From contig CAVYVI010000009.1 in assembly GCA_963771905.1 (NCBI GenBank), forward strand, positions 806,001 to 870,000: 64,000 nt of DNA, read 5' to 3'. Shown piece by piece: positions 44,733-54,784 of the stretch. This DNA is from Palsa-147 sp963771905. GTDB taxonomy: Bacteria > Acidobacteriota > Terriglobia > Acidiferrales > UBA7541. Each line of letters begins with the position of its first letter. Within the stretch, counting starts at the first letter, position 1. The position numbers and the translations under genes are program-made. The notes below the pieces were generated by a model. The model searched no databases. It was not told the DNA's origin and saw only the letters and a list, made by a program, of their open reading frames with translations.

Positions 44733-44912
44733 ATGCCAAATCCCAAACGACGCCACTCGCACGCGCGCAAGAACAAGCGGCGCGCTCACGATTTTTTGAC
44801 GGCGCCCACGCTCGCCGAATGCCCGAATTGCCACGAGCGCAAGCTTCCTCACCAGGCGTGTCCGCACTGCGGCCATTATAAGGGACGCGAAGTCATTGAC
44901 ACGAAGGCCTGA
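44733..44912 (+). CDS. rpmF: 50S ribosomal protein L32
   Basis: 59 residues: MPNPKRRHSHARKNKRRAHD at the start, then CPNCHERKLPHQACPHCG with four Cys for a zinc ribbon, ending KGREVIDTKA. Length and sequence are those of bacterial L32 of the C+ (zinc-binding) type. GAGGAG precedes the ATG by 6 bases. Position between yceD and plsX is conserved in bacteria. Confidence 0.97.
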   Translation: MPNPKRRHSHARKNKRRAHDFLTAPTLAECPNCHERKLPHQACPHCGHYKGREVIDTKA

Positions 44913-44951
44913 ACGGCCTAATTTTCCCCCGCCTCTTGAATCGGTGCAGAA

Positions 44952-45965
44952 ATGATTACCATCGCCCTGGATGCCATGGGTGGAGATAGCGCCCCTCGTG
45001 CGGAAGTGGAAGGGGCCATTCTGGCTGCGCGCGAGCTGGATGTGCGGATTGTGTTGGTCGGCATCGAGGCGACCGTCCGGGAGGAACTGGCGCGGCATCG
45101 GTCGAAGGGCTTGCCGCTCGAGGTTGTGAATGCGACGGAAGTGATCACCATGACGGATTCGCCGTCGCAGGCATTTCGGAAGAAGAAGGACAGCTCGGTT
45201 CATGTCGCGGCACGGCTAGTGCGAGAGGGCAAAGCCGACGGGCTGGTGAGCGCAGGAAACACGGGCGCGGTGATGACCACGTCGCGATTTATCCTGGGCA
45301 CGCTGCCATCGGTGGACCGGCCGGCGCTGGCGGCGCCGTTTCCGACGTCGAAGGGCACGGTGACGGTGATTCTGGATGTGGGCGCGAATGTGGATTCGAA
45401 GCCGGAGCAGATCAAGCAATTCGCGGTGATGGGCGAGATTTATTACCGCGCGATTTTCGGGACGAAAAAGCCGCGCGTCGCGCTGCTCTCGATCGGCGAA
45501 GAGGAAATGAAGGGCAACGACCTGACGCGCGAGGCTTCCGCGCTGTTGAAGGAGACGTCGCTGAATTTTACGGGGAACGTGGAGGGCGGCGACGTTTTCA
45601 ACGGCGACGTGGACGTCATCGTTTGCGACGGCTTCATCGGGAATATCGCGCTGAAGATCAGCGAAGGCGTGGTCGAGCACATCGGCGGGATGCTCAAGAA
45701 AGCGCTCAAGAGCAGCCTGAGTTCGCAGATGGGTTATGTGCTGGCGCGCAAGGCGTTTCAGGAATTTCGGAAGAAGATCGATTATTCGGAGTACGGCGGC
45801 GCACCGCTACTTGGAGTGAGAGGCATCACGGTGATCGGACACGGGCGCTCGAACCCGAATGCGATCAAGAACGCGATTCGCGTGGCGGCGGGACTGTGCC
45901 GCTCGAAAGTGAACGAGAAGATTGACAGGGAACTCTCCGCGGCCGCGCTGGCCGCGAAGGGCTGA
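44952..45965 (+). CDS. plsX: Phosphate acyltransferase PlsX
   Basis: 337 residues, full length. Converts acyl-ACP to acyl-phosphate for phospholipid synthesis at the membrane surface. Signatures ITIALDAMGGDSAPRAEVEG, LVSAGNTGAVM and VCDGFIGNIALK are intact, and the C-terminus GVRGITVIGHGRSNPNAIKN is typical. Lies 39 bases after rpmF in the standard order rpmF-plsX-fabD. Confidence 0.95.
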   Translation: MITIALDAMGGDSAPRAEVEGAILAARELDVRIVLVGIEATVREELARHRSKGLPLEVVNATEVITMTDSPSQAFRKKKDSSVHVAARLVREGKADGLVSAGNTGAVMTTSRFILGTLPSVDRPALAAPFPTSKGTVTVILDVGANVDSKPEQIKQFAVMGEIYYRAIFGTKKPRVALLSIGEEEMKGNDLTREASALLKETSLNFTGNVEGGDVFNGDVDVIVCDGFIGNIALKISEGVVEHIGGMLKKALKSSLSSQMGYVLARKAFQEFRKKIDYSEYGGAPLLGVRGITVIGHGRSNPNAIKNAIRVAAGLCRSKVNEKIDRELSAAALAAKG

Positions 45966-46046
45966 CCGGGATTCGCGCAGCGCGGCGGAGTTCGCCCAGA
46001 CCCGCCGTTCGCGCACATTCCAAGAGACAACAGACCGGACAATCAA

Positions 46047-47009
46047 ATGGCCAAGCTTGCATTCTTATTTCCCGGACAGGGCTCGCAATATCCCGGCATG
46101 GGCCGCAATCTGGCGGAGAATTTTCCGACGGCACGCCGCGTATTTGACGAAGCCGACGCCGCGCTGGGCTTTTCCATCTCGAAAGTCTGCTTCGAAGGCA
46201 CCGAAGACGACTTGAAGCTGACGGAGAACACGCAGCCGGCGATTTTGACGGTGTCCGTGGCGGCCTATCGCGTGCTGGAAGAAAAGGGCGTGGTGCCGGA
46301 TTTTGTGGCGGGACACAGCCTCGGCGAATATTCGGCGCTGGTGGCGGCGGGCGGAATTGATTTTGGCGACGCGGTGAAGCTTGTCCGCAAACGCGGCCGT
46401 TACATGCAGGAAGCCGTGCCTGCAGGCCAGGGCGCGATGGCCGCGATTCTGGGTCTGGCGCCGGCGGAAGTGGCGGAGATCGCGAAGAAGGCGTCCGCGG
46501 CGGGCGAAGTGGTCGCGCCGGCGAATATGAATTCTCCCGAGCAGACGGTGATTTCGGGAACGGCCGCGGCGGTGAAGCGGGCCGTCGAAATCGCGTCGCA
46601 GAATGGCGCCAAACGCGCCGTCGTACTGCCGGTGTCCGCGCCGTTTCATTGCCAACTGATGATGCCGGCGCAGAAGCGGCTGGAAGAGGATTTGCGCGCC
46701 GTGAAGTTCCACGATTTGAAATTCCCACTCGTCACGAACGCCGATGCCGAAGCCATCACGAAGAGCGAGGAAGCGCGGGAAGCGCTGGTGCGGCAGGTTT
46801 GCCTGCCGGTGCGGTGGCTCGATTCGATTCACGAGATGCTCGAAGGCGGCGTGCATATGTTCGTCGAGGTGGGACCGGGCAAAGTGCTCACCGGGCTGAT
46901 GCGGCAGATCGATCGCGCGGTGCGTTGCGTGGGCGTGGAGGATTCCGCGAGCCTGCAGGCGGCACTCGAGAAAATCCAGCAAGAGCGAGCCGAAACGGCC
47001 GAGGCGTGA
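46047..47009 (+). CDS. fabD: Malonyl-CoA:ACP transacylase
   Basis: 320 residues. Transfers malonyl from CoA to ACP. AFLFPGQGSQYPGMG at the N-terminus, catalytic Ser in GHSLGEYSA, catalytic His in PFHCQLM. Starts 81 bases after plsX and ends 4 bases before fabG. No keto-synthase fusion, so it is the free-standing fatty-acid enzyme. Confidence 0.95.
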   Translation: MAKLAFLFPGQGSQYPGMGRNLAENFPTARRVFDEADAALGFSISKVCFEGTEDDLKLTENTQPAILTVSVAAYRVLEEKGVVPDFVAGHSLGEYSALVAAGGIDFGDAVKLVRKRGRYMQEAVPAGQGAMAAILGLAPAEVAEIAKKASAAGEVVAPANMNSPEQTVISGTAAAVKRAVEIASQNGAKRAVVLPVSAPFHCQLMMPAQKRLEEDLRAVKFHDLKFPLVTNADAEAITKSEEAREALVRQVCLPVRWLDSIHEMLEGGVHMFVEVGPGKVLTGLMRQIDRAVRCVGVEDSASLQAALEKIQQERAETAEA

Positions 47010-47013
47010 TCGC

Positions 47014-47760
47014 ATGTTTTCCCTGAAGGACAAAGTTGCGCTGGTGACGGGTGCGTCGCAGGGAATCGGCCGCGCGACATCGCTGGCGCTGGCTGGCGCC
47101 GGAGCGAAGGTGGTGGCGGCGGCGCGAAACGTCGAGAAGCTGAGATCGCTCGTGTCTGAAATCGAAGCGGCGGGCGGAGCCGCGCTGGCTATTCCGATGG
47201 ACGTCGCGGACGGCGCGCAAGTGAAGGCCGGATTTCAACAAGCGCTTGCGAAGTTCGGACGGCTTGACATCCTGGTGAACAACGCCGGCATCACGCGGGA
47301 CACTCTGGCGCTGCGGATGAGGCTGGAAGATTGGGATGCCGTGTTGCGGACGAATCTCACGGGCGCACATCTCTGCACGCAGCAGGCGCTCGGCGCGATG
47401 CTGAAGCAGCGCTCGGGACGGATTATCAATGTAACGTCGGTGGTGGCCGAGACGGGAAATGCGGGGCAGGCGAATTACGTGGCGGCAAAGGCGGGATTGA
47501 TCGGGCTGACGCGAGCGATTGCGGTGGAAGTGGCGTCGAGAAATATTACGGTGAACGCGGTGGCGCCGGGATTTATTTCTTCGCCGATGACCGAAGCACT
47601 GCCGCAGGCCGTCAAAGATTTCATGACCGGCCGCGTTCCGCTCGGACGCGCCGGCACGGATGCAGACGTGTCCGCTGCAATCGTGTTCCTGGCGAGCGAT
47701 GAAGCGGCTTACATCACTGGGCACATTCTGGATGTGAATGGCGGGATGTATATGGGGTGA
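47014..47760 (+). CDS. fabG: 3-oxoacyl-ACP reductase
   Basis: 248-residue classical SDR that reduces beta-ketoacyl-ACP with NADPH. Cofactor motif TGASQGIG, NNAG in VNNAGITRD, Ser in NVTSVVAETGN and catalytic Tyr/Lys in YVAAK are all present, unlike the SDR at 3865. Four bases after fabD; a 136-base gap follows before map. Confidence 0.95.
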   Translation: MFSLKDKVALVTGASQGIGRATSLALAGAGAKVVAAARNVEKLRSLVSEIEAAGGAALAIPMDVADGAQVKAGFQQALAKFGRLDILVNNAGITRDTLALRMRLEDWDAVLRTNLTGAHLCTQQALGAMLKQRSGRIINVTSVVAETGNAGQANYVAAKAGLIGLTRAIAVEVASRNITVNAVAPGFISSPMTEALPQAVKDFMTGRVPLGRAGTDADVSAAIVFLASDEAAYITGHILDVNGGMYMG

Positions 47761-47896
47761 CGTTAGAGCCGGCGCGGCCGCGGTAGCTGCGGTGTTGGCG
47801 AACGCGTCGCTCGATGGATCGGGTGGGGATGTGGTTTAGCTTGCACGGGCTGAAGGCTGAGCCACTGGGGCTGAGGTACCGAGGCTGGAGCGAGAG

Positions 47897-48640
47897 ATGT
47901 CGATTACGTCGGAAGAAGAGCTGCGAGAGTTGAAGGAAGTCGGACGAATCGTGGGCCGGGCGCTGAAGGAGATTGCGGCCGAGGTGAAACCCGGGGTCAC
48001 GACGGGCCAGCTCGACGAACTCGCGGCGAAAATTCTGAAGCGGAACGGCGCGCGATCGGCGCCGATTCTCGTGTATGGCTTTCCCGGATCGATTTGCATC
48101 AGCTTGAACGATGAAATCGTTCACGGCATACCGGGACCGCGCGTGATCCGCGCGGGAGACCTAGTCAAACTGGACCTGACTGCGGAGAAGGGCGGATTCA
48201 TGGCCGATGCGGCGGTGACGGTTCCAGTGCCGCCGGTTTCCGACGATGCGAGGCGCCTGGCGAAATGCGCGGAGCGAGCGTTCCGAAAGGCGATCGGCGT
48301 GGCGCGAGCGCGGCGGCCGCTTTCGGATATCGGGCGCGCGGTGGAAGATGAAGTGCATCGCAGCGGCTTTTCCGTGGTGCGCGAACTGTGCGGCCACGGG
48401 ATCGGCCGGACGATTCACGAAGCGCCAACGGTGCCGAATTTTTACGACCCGCTGATCGTGGGGCGGCTGACGGAAGGACTGGTGATAACAATCGAACCGT
48501 TAATCGCGGCGGGGAGCGGCGATGAGTTTCTGGCGAAGGATGGCTGGACGGTGAAGACGCGCGATCGGAGCCTGGCGGCGCATTTCGAGCACACGCTGGT
48601 GATCACGCGCGATGAGCCGATTCTTTTGACGGCGGCATGA
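47897..48640 (+). CDS. map: Type I methionine aminopeptidase
   Basis: 247 residues. Removes the initiator Met from nascent proteins. All five metal ligands can be placed: LDLTAEKGGFMADAAV (two Asp), ELCGHGIGRTIHE (His), ITIEPLIAAG (Glu) and AHFEHTLVIT (Glu); substrate-site His in NDEIVHGIPG. Located between fabG and acpP, which is not the usual adk-map-infA place, so this may be a second map copy. ATG at 47897 with GAGCGAGAG upstream. Confidence 0.93.
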   Translation: MSITSEEELRELKEVGRIVGRALKEIAAEVKPGVTTGQLDELAAKILKRNGARSAPILVYGFPGSICISLNDEIVHGIPGPRVIRAGDLVKLDLTAEKGGFMADAAVTVPVPPVSDDARRLAKCAERAFRKAIGVARARRPLSDIGRAVEDEVHRSGFSVVRELCGHGIGRTIHEAPTVPNFYDPLIVGRLTEGLVITIEPLIAAGSGDEFLAKDGWTVKTRDRSLAAHFEHTLVITRDEPILLTAA

Positions 48641-48645
48641 TGAGG

Positions 48646-48674
48646 TTGACCGGGGTACGAGGCCCGCTTAGAAT
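48646..48674 (+). promoter_or_regulatory. Sigma-70 promoter of acpP-fabF
   Basis: TTGACC at 48646-48651 and TAGAAT at 48669-48674, spacer 17. Starts 6 bases after the map stop. Gives a leader of about 90 bases before acpP, allowing acpP to be made at a higher level than the upstream fab genes. Confidence 0.75.
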
Positions 48675-48771
48675 GGGTCGGTTTGACTGGATTTGACAGG
48701 GGCGCGACCGTCCGGTATCTAGGCCGGGCAGCACGAGGTTGCAGCTCGCCGAAAGCGGAGGAGCAAACAGA

Positions 48772-49011
48772 ATGGCCAGCGTCGAAGAACGCGTGAAGCA
48801 GATCATCGTCGAGCAGCTCGGCGTGGACGAAAGTGAAGTGACCCCGACGGCATCGTTCGTGGACGACCTGGGCGCCGATTCGCTCGACACGGTCGAGCTC
48901 GTCATGGCTTTCGAAGAGGCCTTCGGAATCGAAATTCCGGACGAGGACGCGGAAAAGATTACCACCGTCAAGGACGCCGTCACGTACATCGAGAAGCACT
49001 CAAAGAAGTAG
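48772..49011 (+). CDS. acpP: Acyl carrier protein
   Basis: 79-residue acidic carrier protein. The phosphopantetheine Ser lies in LGADSLDTVELVMAFEE (near residue 38). Starts MASVEERVKQIIVEQLGVDE; the ATG at 48772 follows GCGGAGGAGC, a strong site. Ends with a typical AVTYIEKHSK helix. Followed after 35 bases by fabF. Confidence 0.97.
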   Translation: MASVEERVKQIIVEQLGVDESEVTPTASFVDDLGADSLDTVELVMAFEEAFGIEIPDEDAEKITTVKDAVTYIEKHSKK

Positions 49012-49046
49012 TCCACCCGTCCCAGTCCGAACAGGAGATACCTGCA

Positions 49047-50291
49047 TTGAATCGCCGGGTTGTGGTGACAGGCGTGGGGCTTGTCTGCGGGTGCGGCATC
49101 GGCACCGATGAAGTCTGGAAGAACCTGATCGCCGGAAAAAGCGGCGTCGGCCCTATTACGCATTTCGACGCGAGCCAATTCGATTGCCGGATCGCCGGAG
49201 AAGTTCGCGGCTTCGATCCCCACCAGTGGGTTGAGAAAAAAGAAATCAAGAAAATGGGCCGGTTCATTCAACTGGCCATGGCGGCAACGGATTTCGCGGT
49301 GAAGATGTCGGCGCTGGAAGTGACGCCGGACATCGCGGACGCGACGGGAGTATATATTTCGTCGGGCATCGGCGGATTCGATGTGATCGAGCGGGAGCAT
49401 TCGAAGTTCCTACAGGGTGGTCCCGGAAGAATTTCCCCGTTTTTCATTCCCGCGGCGATTGTGAATCTGGCGTCGGGATTCGTGTCGATCCGCTATGGAG
49501 CGCGCGGGCCGAATTCGGCGACGGCGACGGCGTGTTCGGCTTCGGCGCATGCAATCGGCGACGCGTTCAAAATTATTCAGCGGTGCGACGCGGAGGTGAT
49601 GATTGCGGGCGGCGCGGAGGCGGCGATCACGCCGATGGGCGTGGGGGGATTCGCGGCGATGAAGGCGCTTTCGACGCGGAATGATGAGCCGCAGCGCGCG
49701 AGCCGGCCGTTTGACGCCGACCGCGATGGATTTGTGGTGGGCGAAGGCGCGGGTGTGCTGATACTGGAATCGCTTGAGCGCGCGGAGCGGCGCGGAGCCA
49801 ATATTTTGGCGGAAATTGTGGGCTACGGAATGTCTGGCGATGCGTACCACATCACGCAGCCCGCGGAACAGGGCGACGGGGCGTATCGCGTGACGAATGC
49901 GACGCTGAAGGATGCGAAGGTCGGGCCGGAAGTGGTGGATTACGTGAACGCGCATGGAACTTCGACGCCGATTGGCGATGCGATCGAGACGACGGCGATC
50001 AAGCGCGTGTTCGGCGAGAGAGCGAAGAAAATTGCGGTGAGCTCTACGAAATCGATGACCGGGCATCTTCTGGGCGGCGCGGGCGGGCTGGAAGCGGGAA
50101 TCAGTGTGCTGGCGTTGCGCGACCAGATTTTGCCGCCGACGATCAATTACGAGACGCCCGATCCGGCGTGCGACCTCGATTACGTTCCGAATCATGCGCG
50201 CAAGGCAGCGGTGAATTACGCGCTTTCGAATTCGTTTGGATTCGGCGGAACGAATGCGTCGCTGCTTTTCAAGCGATGGGAAGCGCGCTGA
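49047..50291 (+). CDS. fabF: 3-oxoacyl-ACP synthase II
   Basis: 414-residue condensing enzyme. The catalytic triad is present: Cys in TATACSASAHAIG, His in NAHGTSTPIGD and His in STKSMTGHLLGGAGG. The C-terminal SNSFGFGGTNASL is the family hallmark. Start is TTG with AGGAGATA upstream; no better start precedes the conserved RRVVVTGVG. Paired with acpP as in most bacteria. Confidence 0.95.
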   Translation: MNRRVVVTGVGLVCGCGIGTDEVWKNLIAGKSGVGPITHFDASQFDCRIAGEVRGFDPHQWVEKKEIKKMGRFIQLAMAATDFAVKMSALEVTPDIADATGVYISSGIGGFDVIEREHSKFLQGGPGRISPFFIPAAIVNLASGFVSIRYGARGPNSATATACSASAHAIGDAFKIIQRCDAEVMIAGGAEAAITPMGVGGFAAMKALSTRNDEPQRASRPFDADRDGFVVGEGAGVLILESLERAERRGANILAEIVGYGMSGDAYHITQPAEQGDGAYRVTNATLKDAKVGPEVVDYVNAHGTSTPIGDAIETTAIKRVFGERAKKIAVSSTKSMTGHLLGGAGGLEAGISVLALRDQILPPTINYETPDPACDLDYVPNHARKAAVNYALSNSFGFGGTNASLLFKRWEAR

Positions 50292-50395
50292 GCGTCCGGC
50301 GGACCTGCGATTTCAAATTTGAAATTTCAGATTTGGTGAAGACGGATTCGAGATCTGAAAGTTCCTGTGACATTTTGTTTGACGCGGAGGAATTC

Positions 50396-51166
50396 TTGAA
50401 AATCGGTGTATGCGTGAAGCAGGTTCCAGCGAAAGATGCGCCGCTCGGGATTGCCGAGAGCGGCGCGTGGATTCGCGAGGCGGATATCGGATTCGAGACG
50501 AACGAGCCGGATGGTTATGCGCTCGAAGAATCGCTGCGGCTGAAGGAAAAGCACGGCGGAGAAGTGGTGGCGATTTCGATGGGGCCGGACCGCGTCAAGC
50601 AGACGATCAAAGAAGCGCTGGCGAAGGGCGCCGATCGAGGCATTCATGTGGTGGACGATCAATTCTACAAACTCGATCCGCTGGGGTCGGCGAGATCGCT
50701 GGCCGCGGCGATCCGGGATGAAAAATTCGATCTGATTCTGACCGGCTTGCAGAGCGACGATCAGGGATTCGGGCAGACGGGCGTGCTGCTGGCCGAATTG
50801 CTCGGGCTTCCGCACGCGACGATCATCATGCAGATCGAAGTTCTCGAAGGGCGCATGAAGCTGAAGCGCGAGCTGGAAGCGGGATGGTTTCAATGGGTGG
50901 AGCTGCCGCTGCCGGCGATTTTGTCGATTCAGTCGGGCATCAACAAACCGCGGTACGCCACGCTGAAGGGCATCATGGCGGCGAAGAAAAAAGAAATCGC
51001 CACGGTGCAGCGCGCGTCGCTCGGCGTGCCCGAGGCGCTGACGCAGCGCGTGCAGAAAATTTACGTGCCGCAGAAGACGAAGAAGACGGAATTTCTAACC
51101 GGCTCGCCGAAGGAAGTGGCGGCGAAGCTGGTGGAGAAGTTGAGGCACGAAGCGCGGGTTTTATAG
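50396..51166 (+). CDS. etfB: Electron transfer flavoprotein, beta subunit
   Basis: 256 residues. With EtfA it carries electrons from acyl-CoA and other dehydrogenases to ETF-quinone oxidoreductase, encoded at 61390 in this window. Begins MKIGVCVKQVPA; AKGADRGIHVVDD and LTGLQSDDQGFGQTGVLLAE are typical of the AMP/FAD binding region. TTG at 50396 with GCGGAGG upstream; the longer open frame overlaps fabF. EtfA follows after 22 bases. Confidence 0.93.
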   Translation: MKIGVCVKQVPAKDAPLGIAESGAWIREADIGFETNEPDGYALEESLRLKEKHGGEVVAISMGPDRVKQTIKEALAKGADRGIHVVDDQFYKLDPLGSARSLAAAIRDEKFDLILTGLQSDDQGFGQTGVLLAELLGLPHATIIMQIEVLEGRMKLKRELEAGWFQWVELPLPAILSIQSGINKPRYATLKGIMAAKKKEIATVQRASLGVPEALTQRVQKIYVPQKTKKTEFLTGSPKEVAAKLVEKLRHEARVL

Positions 51167-51188
51167 GCGGAGATCGCGAGACGCACTG

Positions 51189-52178
51189 ATGAAAATTCTA
51201 TTGATTACCGAACAGCGCGGGGCGAAGTGGAACAAAGTTAGCTTCGAGACGCTGTCCGCAGCCCAACAGATTGCGAAACAGACGGGCGGAACGCTGAGCG
51301 GCGTCGTGATCGGCAAAGGCGTGGCGGGACTCGCAGACGAACTCGCGGCATCGCAGCTCGATGAGGTGCTTCTCGTCGAGCACGAGCTTCTCGAGCAATA
51401 CACGCCGGACGGATTCACGCTTGCATTGCGGCAAGTGGTGGAAACGGCGAAGCCCGATTTCGTGCTCCTGCCGCACACGTACCAGGTGCGCGATTTCGCG
51501 CCGAAGCTTGCTGCGTCGCTCGGCAAAGGCATGATCGGCGATTGCATCGGCTACCGTTACGAGAATGGAAAGCTCGTTTTCGTGCGGCAAATGTTTCAGG
51601 GGCGCACGGCGGCGGACGTGGTTTTCGAAGGCGAGGCACCGTGGATCGCGACGTTTCAGGCCAGCGCGTTTCGCGGCGATCAAGTGGCGAAGCGCTCGGG
51701 CGGAAAAGCGCCGGTGAAAACCGTGAGCGTCGAGCTCAAGCCGGAGCAGATTCGAACGAAGCCGCTCGAGCTCTTCCGGGAAGCGAAGCAGGCCGTGGAT
51801 TTGACGCAGGCGCCACTGCTCGTTTCGATCGGGCGCGGGATCAAGGCGCCGGAAAATATTCCGCTGGCGGAAAAGCTCGCGAAGGCGCTTGGCGCGGAGC
51901 TGGCGGCGTCGCGGCCCATATGCGATGAAGGCTGGCTGCCGATGGATCGCCAGATCGGCAGCTCGGGGCAGACGGTGGCGCCGAAGCTTTATCTCGCGCT
52001 CGGAATCAGCGGCGCGATCCAGCACGTGGTGGGAATGAAAGGCGCGCGAACGATCGTGGCGATCAACAAGGATCAGAATGCGCCGATTTTCGAAATCGCG
52101 GATTATGGCATCGTCGGCGACCTCTTCGAAATTGTTCCCGCGCTGACAGAAGAGCTGGAAAAATCGAAGGCCGGGTAG
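51189..52178 (+). CDS. etfA: Electron transfer flavoprotein, alpha subunit
   Basis: 329 residues, partner of EtfB. The N-terminal half is the shared ETF fold. The C-terminal FAD-binding half holds IGSSGQTVAPKLYLALGISG and INKDQNAPIFEIADYGIVGD, the strongest signature of the family. Length is normal. Grouping with fatty-acid synthesis genes is physical rather than an obvious pathway link, since ETF serves beta-oxidation. Confidence 0.95.
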   Translation: MKILLITEQRGAKWNKVSFETLSAAQQIAKQTGGTLSGVVIGKGVAGLADELAASQLDEVLLVEHELLEQYTPDGFTLALRQVVETAKPDFVLLPHTYQVRDFAPKLAASLGKGMIGDCIGYRYENGKLVFVRQMFQGRTAADVVFEGEAPWIATFQASAFRGDQVAKRSGGKAPVKTVSVELKPEQIRTKPLELFREAKQAVDLTQAPLLVSIGRGIKAPENIPLAEKLAKALGAELAASRPICDEGWLPMDRQIGSSGQTVAPKLYLALGISGAIQHVVGMKGARTIVAINKDQNAPIFEIADYGIVGDLFEIVPALTEELEKSKAG

Positions 52179-52359
52179 AACGGCGACAGCGTTTCGGCGA
52201 CAGAAAACCTTCGGCAACGCCTCGAACATCAAAGTGCCGTAGCGACCCCCCAGTATGTATGCATCGAGAGATTGGCGTGAATACGTGGGTGATTCGACGT
52301 AGTGTCTCGGTGAGTTGCGATCCGCGAGAGTCGCTGAGATTGCGGCTGGAGAACGACCG

Positions 52360-54784
52360 ATGAGCACACTCTGGCAGGACTTGCGGTATGGAGTGCGCAT
52401 GCTGGCGCGGAGCCCGGGCTTTTCGGCCGTTGTGGTGCTGACGTTGGCACTGGGGATTGGCGCGAACGCGGCGGTCTTTACAGTCATTAACGGAATTCTG
52501 CTTCACCCTGTCCCTTATCCCGAAGCCGAACGTCTCGTTCACATACGTATATCGGTTGCGGCGTTTCCTGGTTTCCAATTAGGCGTAGCGCCGCCGGACT
52601 TTGAAGATATTCGCGCGGGCAGCGACGTCTTCGACAGCATGGCGATGTACGACCACGGCCTCAGAAATATGACGGGGAATGGCGAGCCGGAGCGGGAGGA
52701 GGTGATTGAAGCCTCGCCCGATCTGTTTTCGCTTCTCGGTGCGGCTCCGATTCGCGGACGGTTGTTTTCGCCGGCGGATGATTTCAATGGAAAAGGCAGC
52801 GTGGTCCTCATCGGCGAGGGGCTTTGGAGGCAACGATTCGCCGCCGATCCGAACGTGATCGGAAAGACGCTGCATTTGGATTCGAAGCCCTTCACGATTA
52901 TCGGCGTGATGCCGCACGGTTTTGCGTTTCTCAACGATGCGAGGCTGTGGGTACCTCTGGCGCTCACGGACGCGGAGTCCTCCGCGTATGGTACTCACTC
53001 GTACTTTGTGCTCGCGCGGCTCAAGCGCGGAGTTGCGATCCAGCACGCTCAAACCGAGATGGACGCGATCGGGCCGCGAATCGCGCAAAAACATCCCGAC
53101 CTCGATCGCGGTATGAAAGTGCTGCTGTCCTCTGTACCCGAAGAAGCCGTGAAAAGCCTGCGGCGGGCGCTGCTGGTTCTGATGGGTGCAGCGGCGTTTG
53201 TTCTTTTGATTGCCTGCGCGAATGTTGGCAGCTTGATGCTTGCGCGGTGCCTGGGACGGCAGAAGGAATTCGCGGTGCGCGCCGCACTGGGAGCGAGTCG
53301 CGGGCGAATAGCACGGCAGCTGCTCGTGGAAAGCGTAGTTCTGGCGATAGTGGGCGGCGTTGCTGGGCTGCTGCTTGGCGTTCTCGGCGTGGACGTTTTT
53401 CGCGCGCTTGCGCCAGCGGACATGCCGCGGCTTGCGGAACTTCGCATGGACCGTGAGGTTCTCGCGTTCACGATGGGCGTGTGTTTTTTGGCGGCTGCGC
53501 TGTTCGGATTGGCGCCGGCATTGCGGAGTTCGCGCGCGGAGATTGGGAGGTCACTCAAGTCTTCGGGATCGGCGAGCGGCGCCGGGTCTCCGGGGCGGCA
53601 GCGGATGCGAAATATTTTGGTTGGCCTGGAGGTGAGCCTCGCATTCGTCTTGCTTATCGGATCTGTGCTCCTCATCAAGAGCTTTGAGCGTCTGACCCAC
53701 GTGGATCCAGGATTTCATACCGACCATCTGTTGGTGGCCAGCATTTCTCTTCCCGAAGCAAAGTATCCAGTGGCTCAAGAGAGGGTATTTTTGGAAGAGC
53801 TCCTCGATCGCGTGAAGAATATGCCCATAAAAAGTGCGGCCGCGTCGAGTTCGTCCTTGCTCTCGGACTACCTGGCGCTGATGTCCGGTATCAAGATCGA
53901 GGGCGCGCCGGAGCAGACCAATGCATCGCTGCCGCCGCTCGAGAATAAGTCCGTTACGCCGGGCTATTTCGATACCGTTCAAATTCCGATTCACAAAGGC
54001 CGGGATTTTTCGCGTCTCGATACTGCGAATTCCCAGGGCGTCTTAATTATCAACGAGGCGTGCGCCCATCTCTTCTGGCCCGGGGGCGACGCCATTGGGA
54101 AACACATCAGCATCGAGACGGGCGAAAAGGGCCAACCGAAGTGGTCGGAAGTAGTTGGAGTCGTGGGCGACACGCGCGACGTGGCGTTGAGCGCGGGAGC
54201 CCGGCCGGAACTTGTACATTCCCTTCGAGCAAGATCCTTCCAGTGGAGGCATCGAACTGTTTGTGCGCACGGAATCGGATCCGAACGCGCTCGCAGCAAC
54301 GCTGCGCCAGCAGGTATGGTCTCTCGATTCCGAGTTGCCCGTAAGCGATCTCGGATCGATGGAGCAATCGGTGGAGCGGCTGGTTGCGCCCGAGAAATTT
54401 CGAACGGTGTTGCTCGGAGCATTTGCGGGACTTGGAGTGATTCTGGCGCTGGTGGGAATCTACGGCGTGGTTTCGTTCGCGGTGAGCGAACAGACGCGGG
54501 AACTCGGCATCCGAATGGCGCTGGGAGCGCAGCGGAGTGAGATTTTGTGGTTTGTTCTCGCGCGCGGGATGATTTGGGTTGGGGCGGGAATTGCAGTAGG
54601 GATTGCGGGAGCGTTTGGGTTGACGCGGGTGCTGGCCGATTTGCTGTTTGAAGTGAGTCCAATGGATCCGATCGTACTGGCGAGCGTGACGGCTGTCTTG
54701 ATTGCGGTGAGTTCAGCGGCGTGTTTCATACCGGCGCGCCGCGCTACCCAAGTGGATCCGCTGGTCGCGCTGCGATGCGAATAG
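52360..54784 (+). pseudogene. ADOP-family permease with a single frameshift
   Basis: MacB/FtsX-like orphan permease of the type expanded in Acidobacteria. Starts MSTLWQDLRYGVRMLARSPG and has a first TM segment, a large periplasmic MacB-like domain, two blocks of three TM helices (first near FVLLIACANVGSLMLARCLG) and a second periplasmic domain. At about 54211-54214 the frame changes: PELVHSLRARS should read PELYIPFEQDPSS, which continues in the +1-shifted frame to DPLVALRCE and the stop at 54784. One extra base at CTTGTAC explains it. Without correction the last 190 residues, including three TM segments, are lost. Corrected length about 807, normal for the family. Substrate unknown. Confidence 0.85.
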
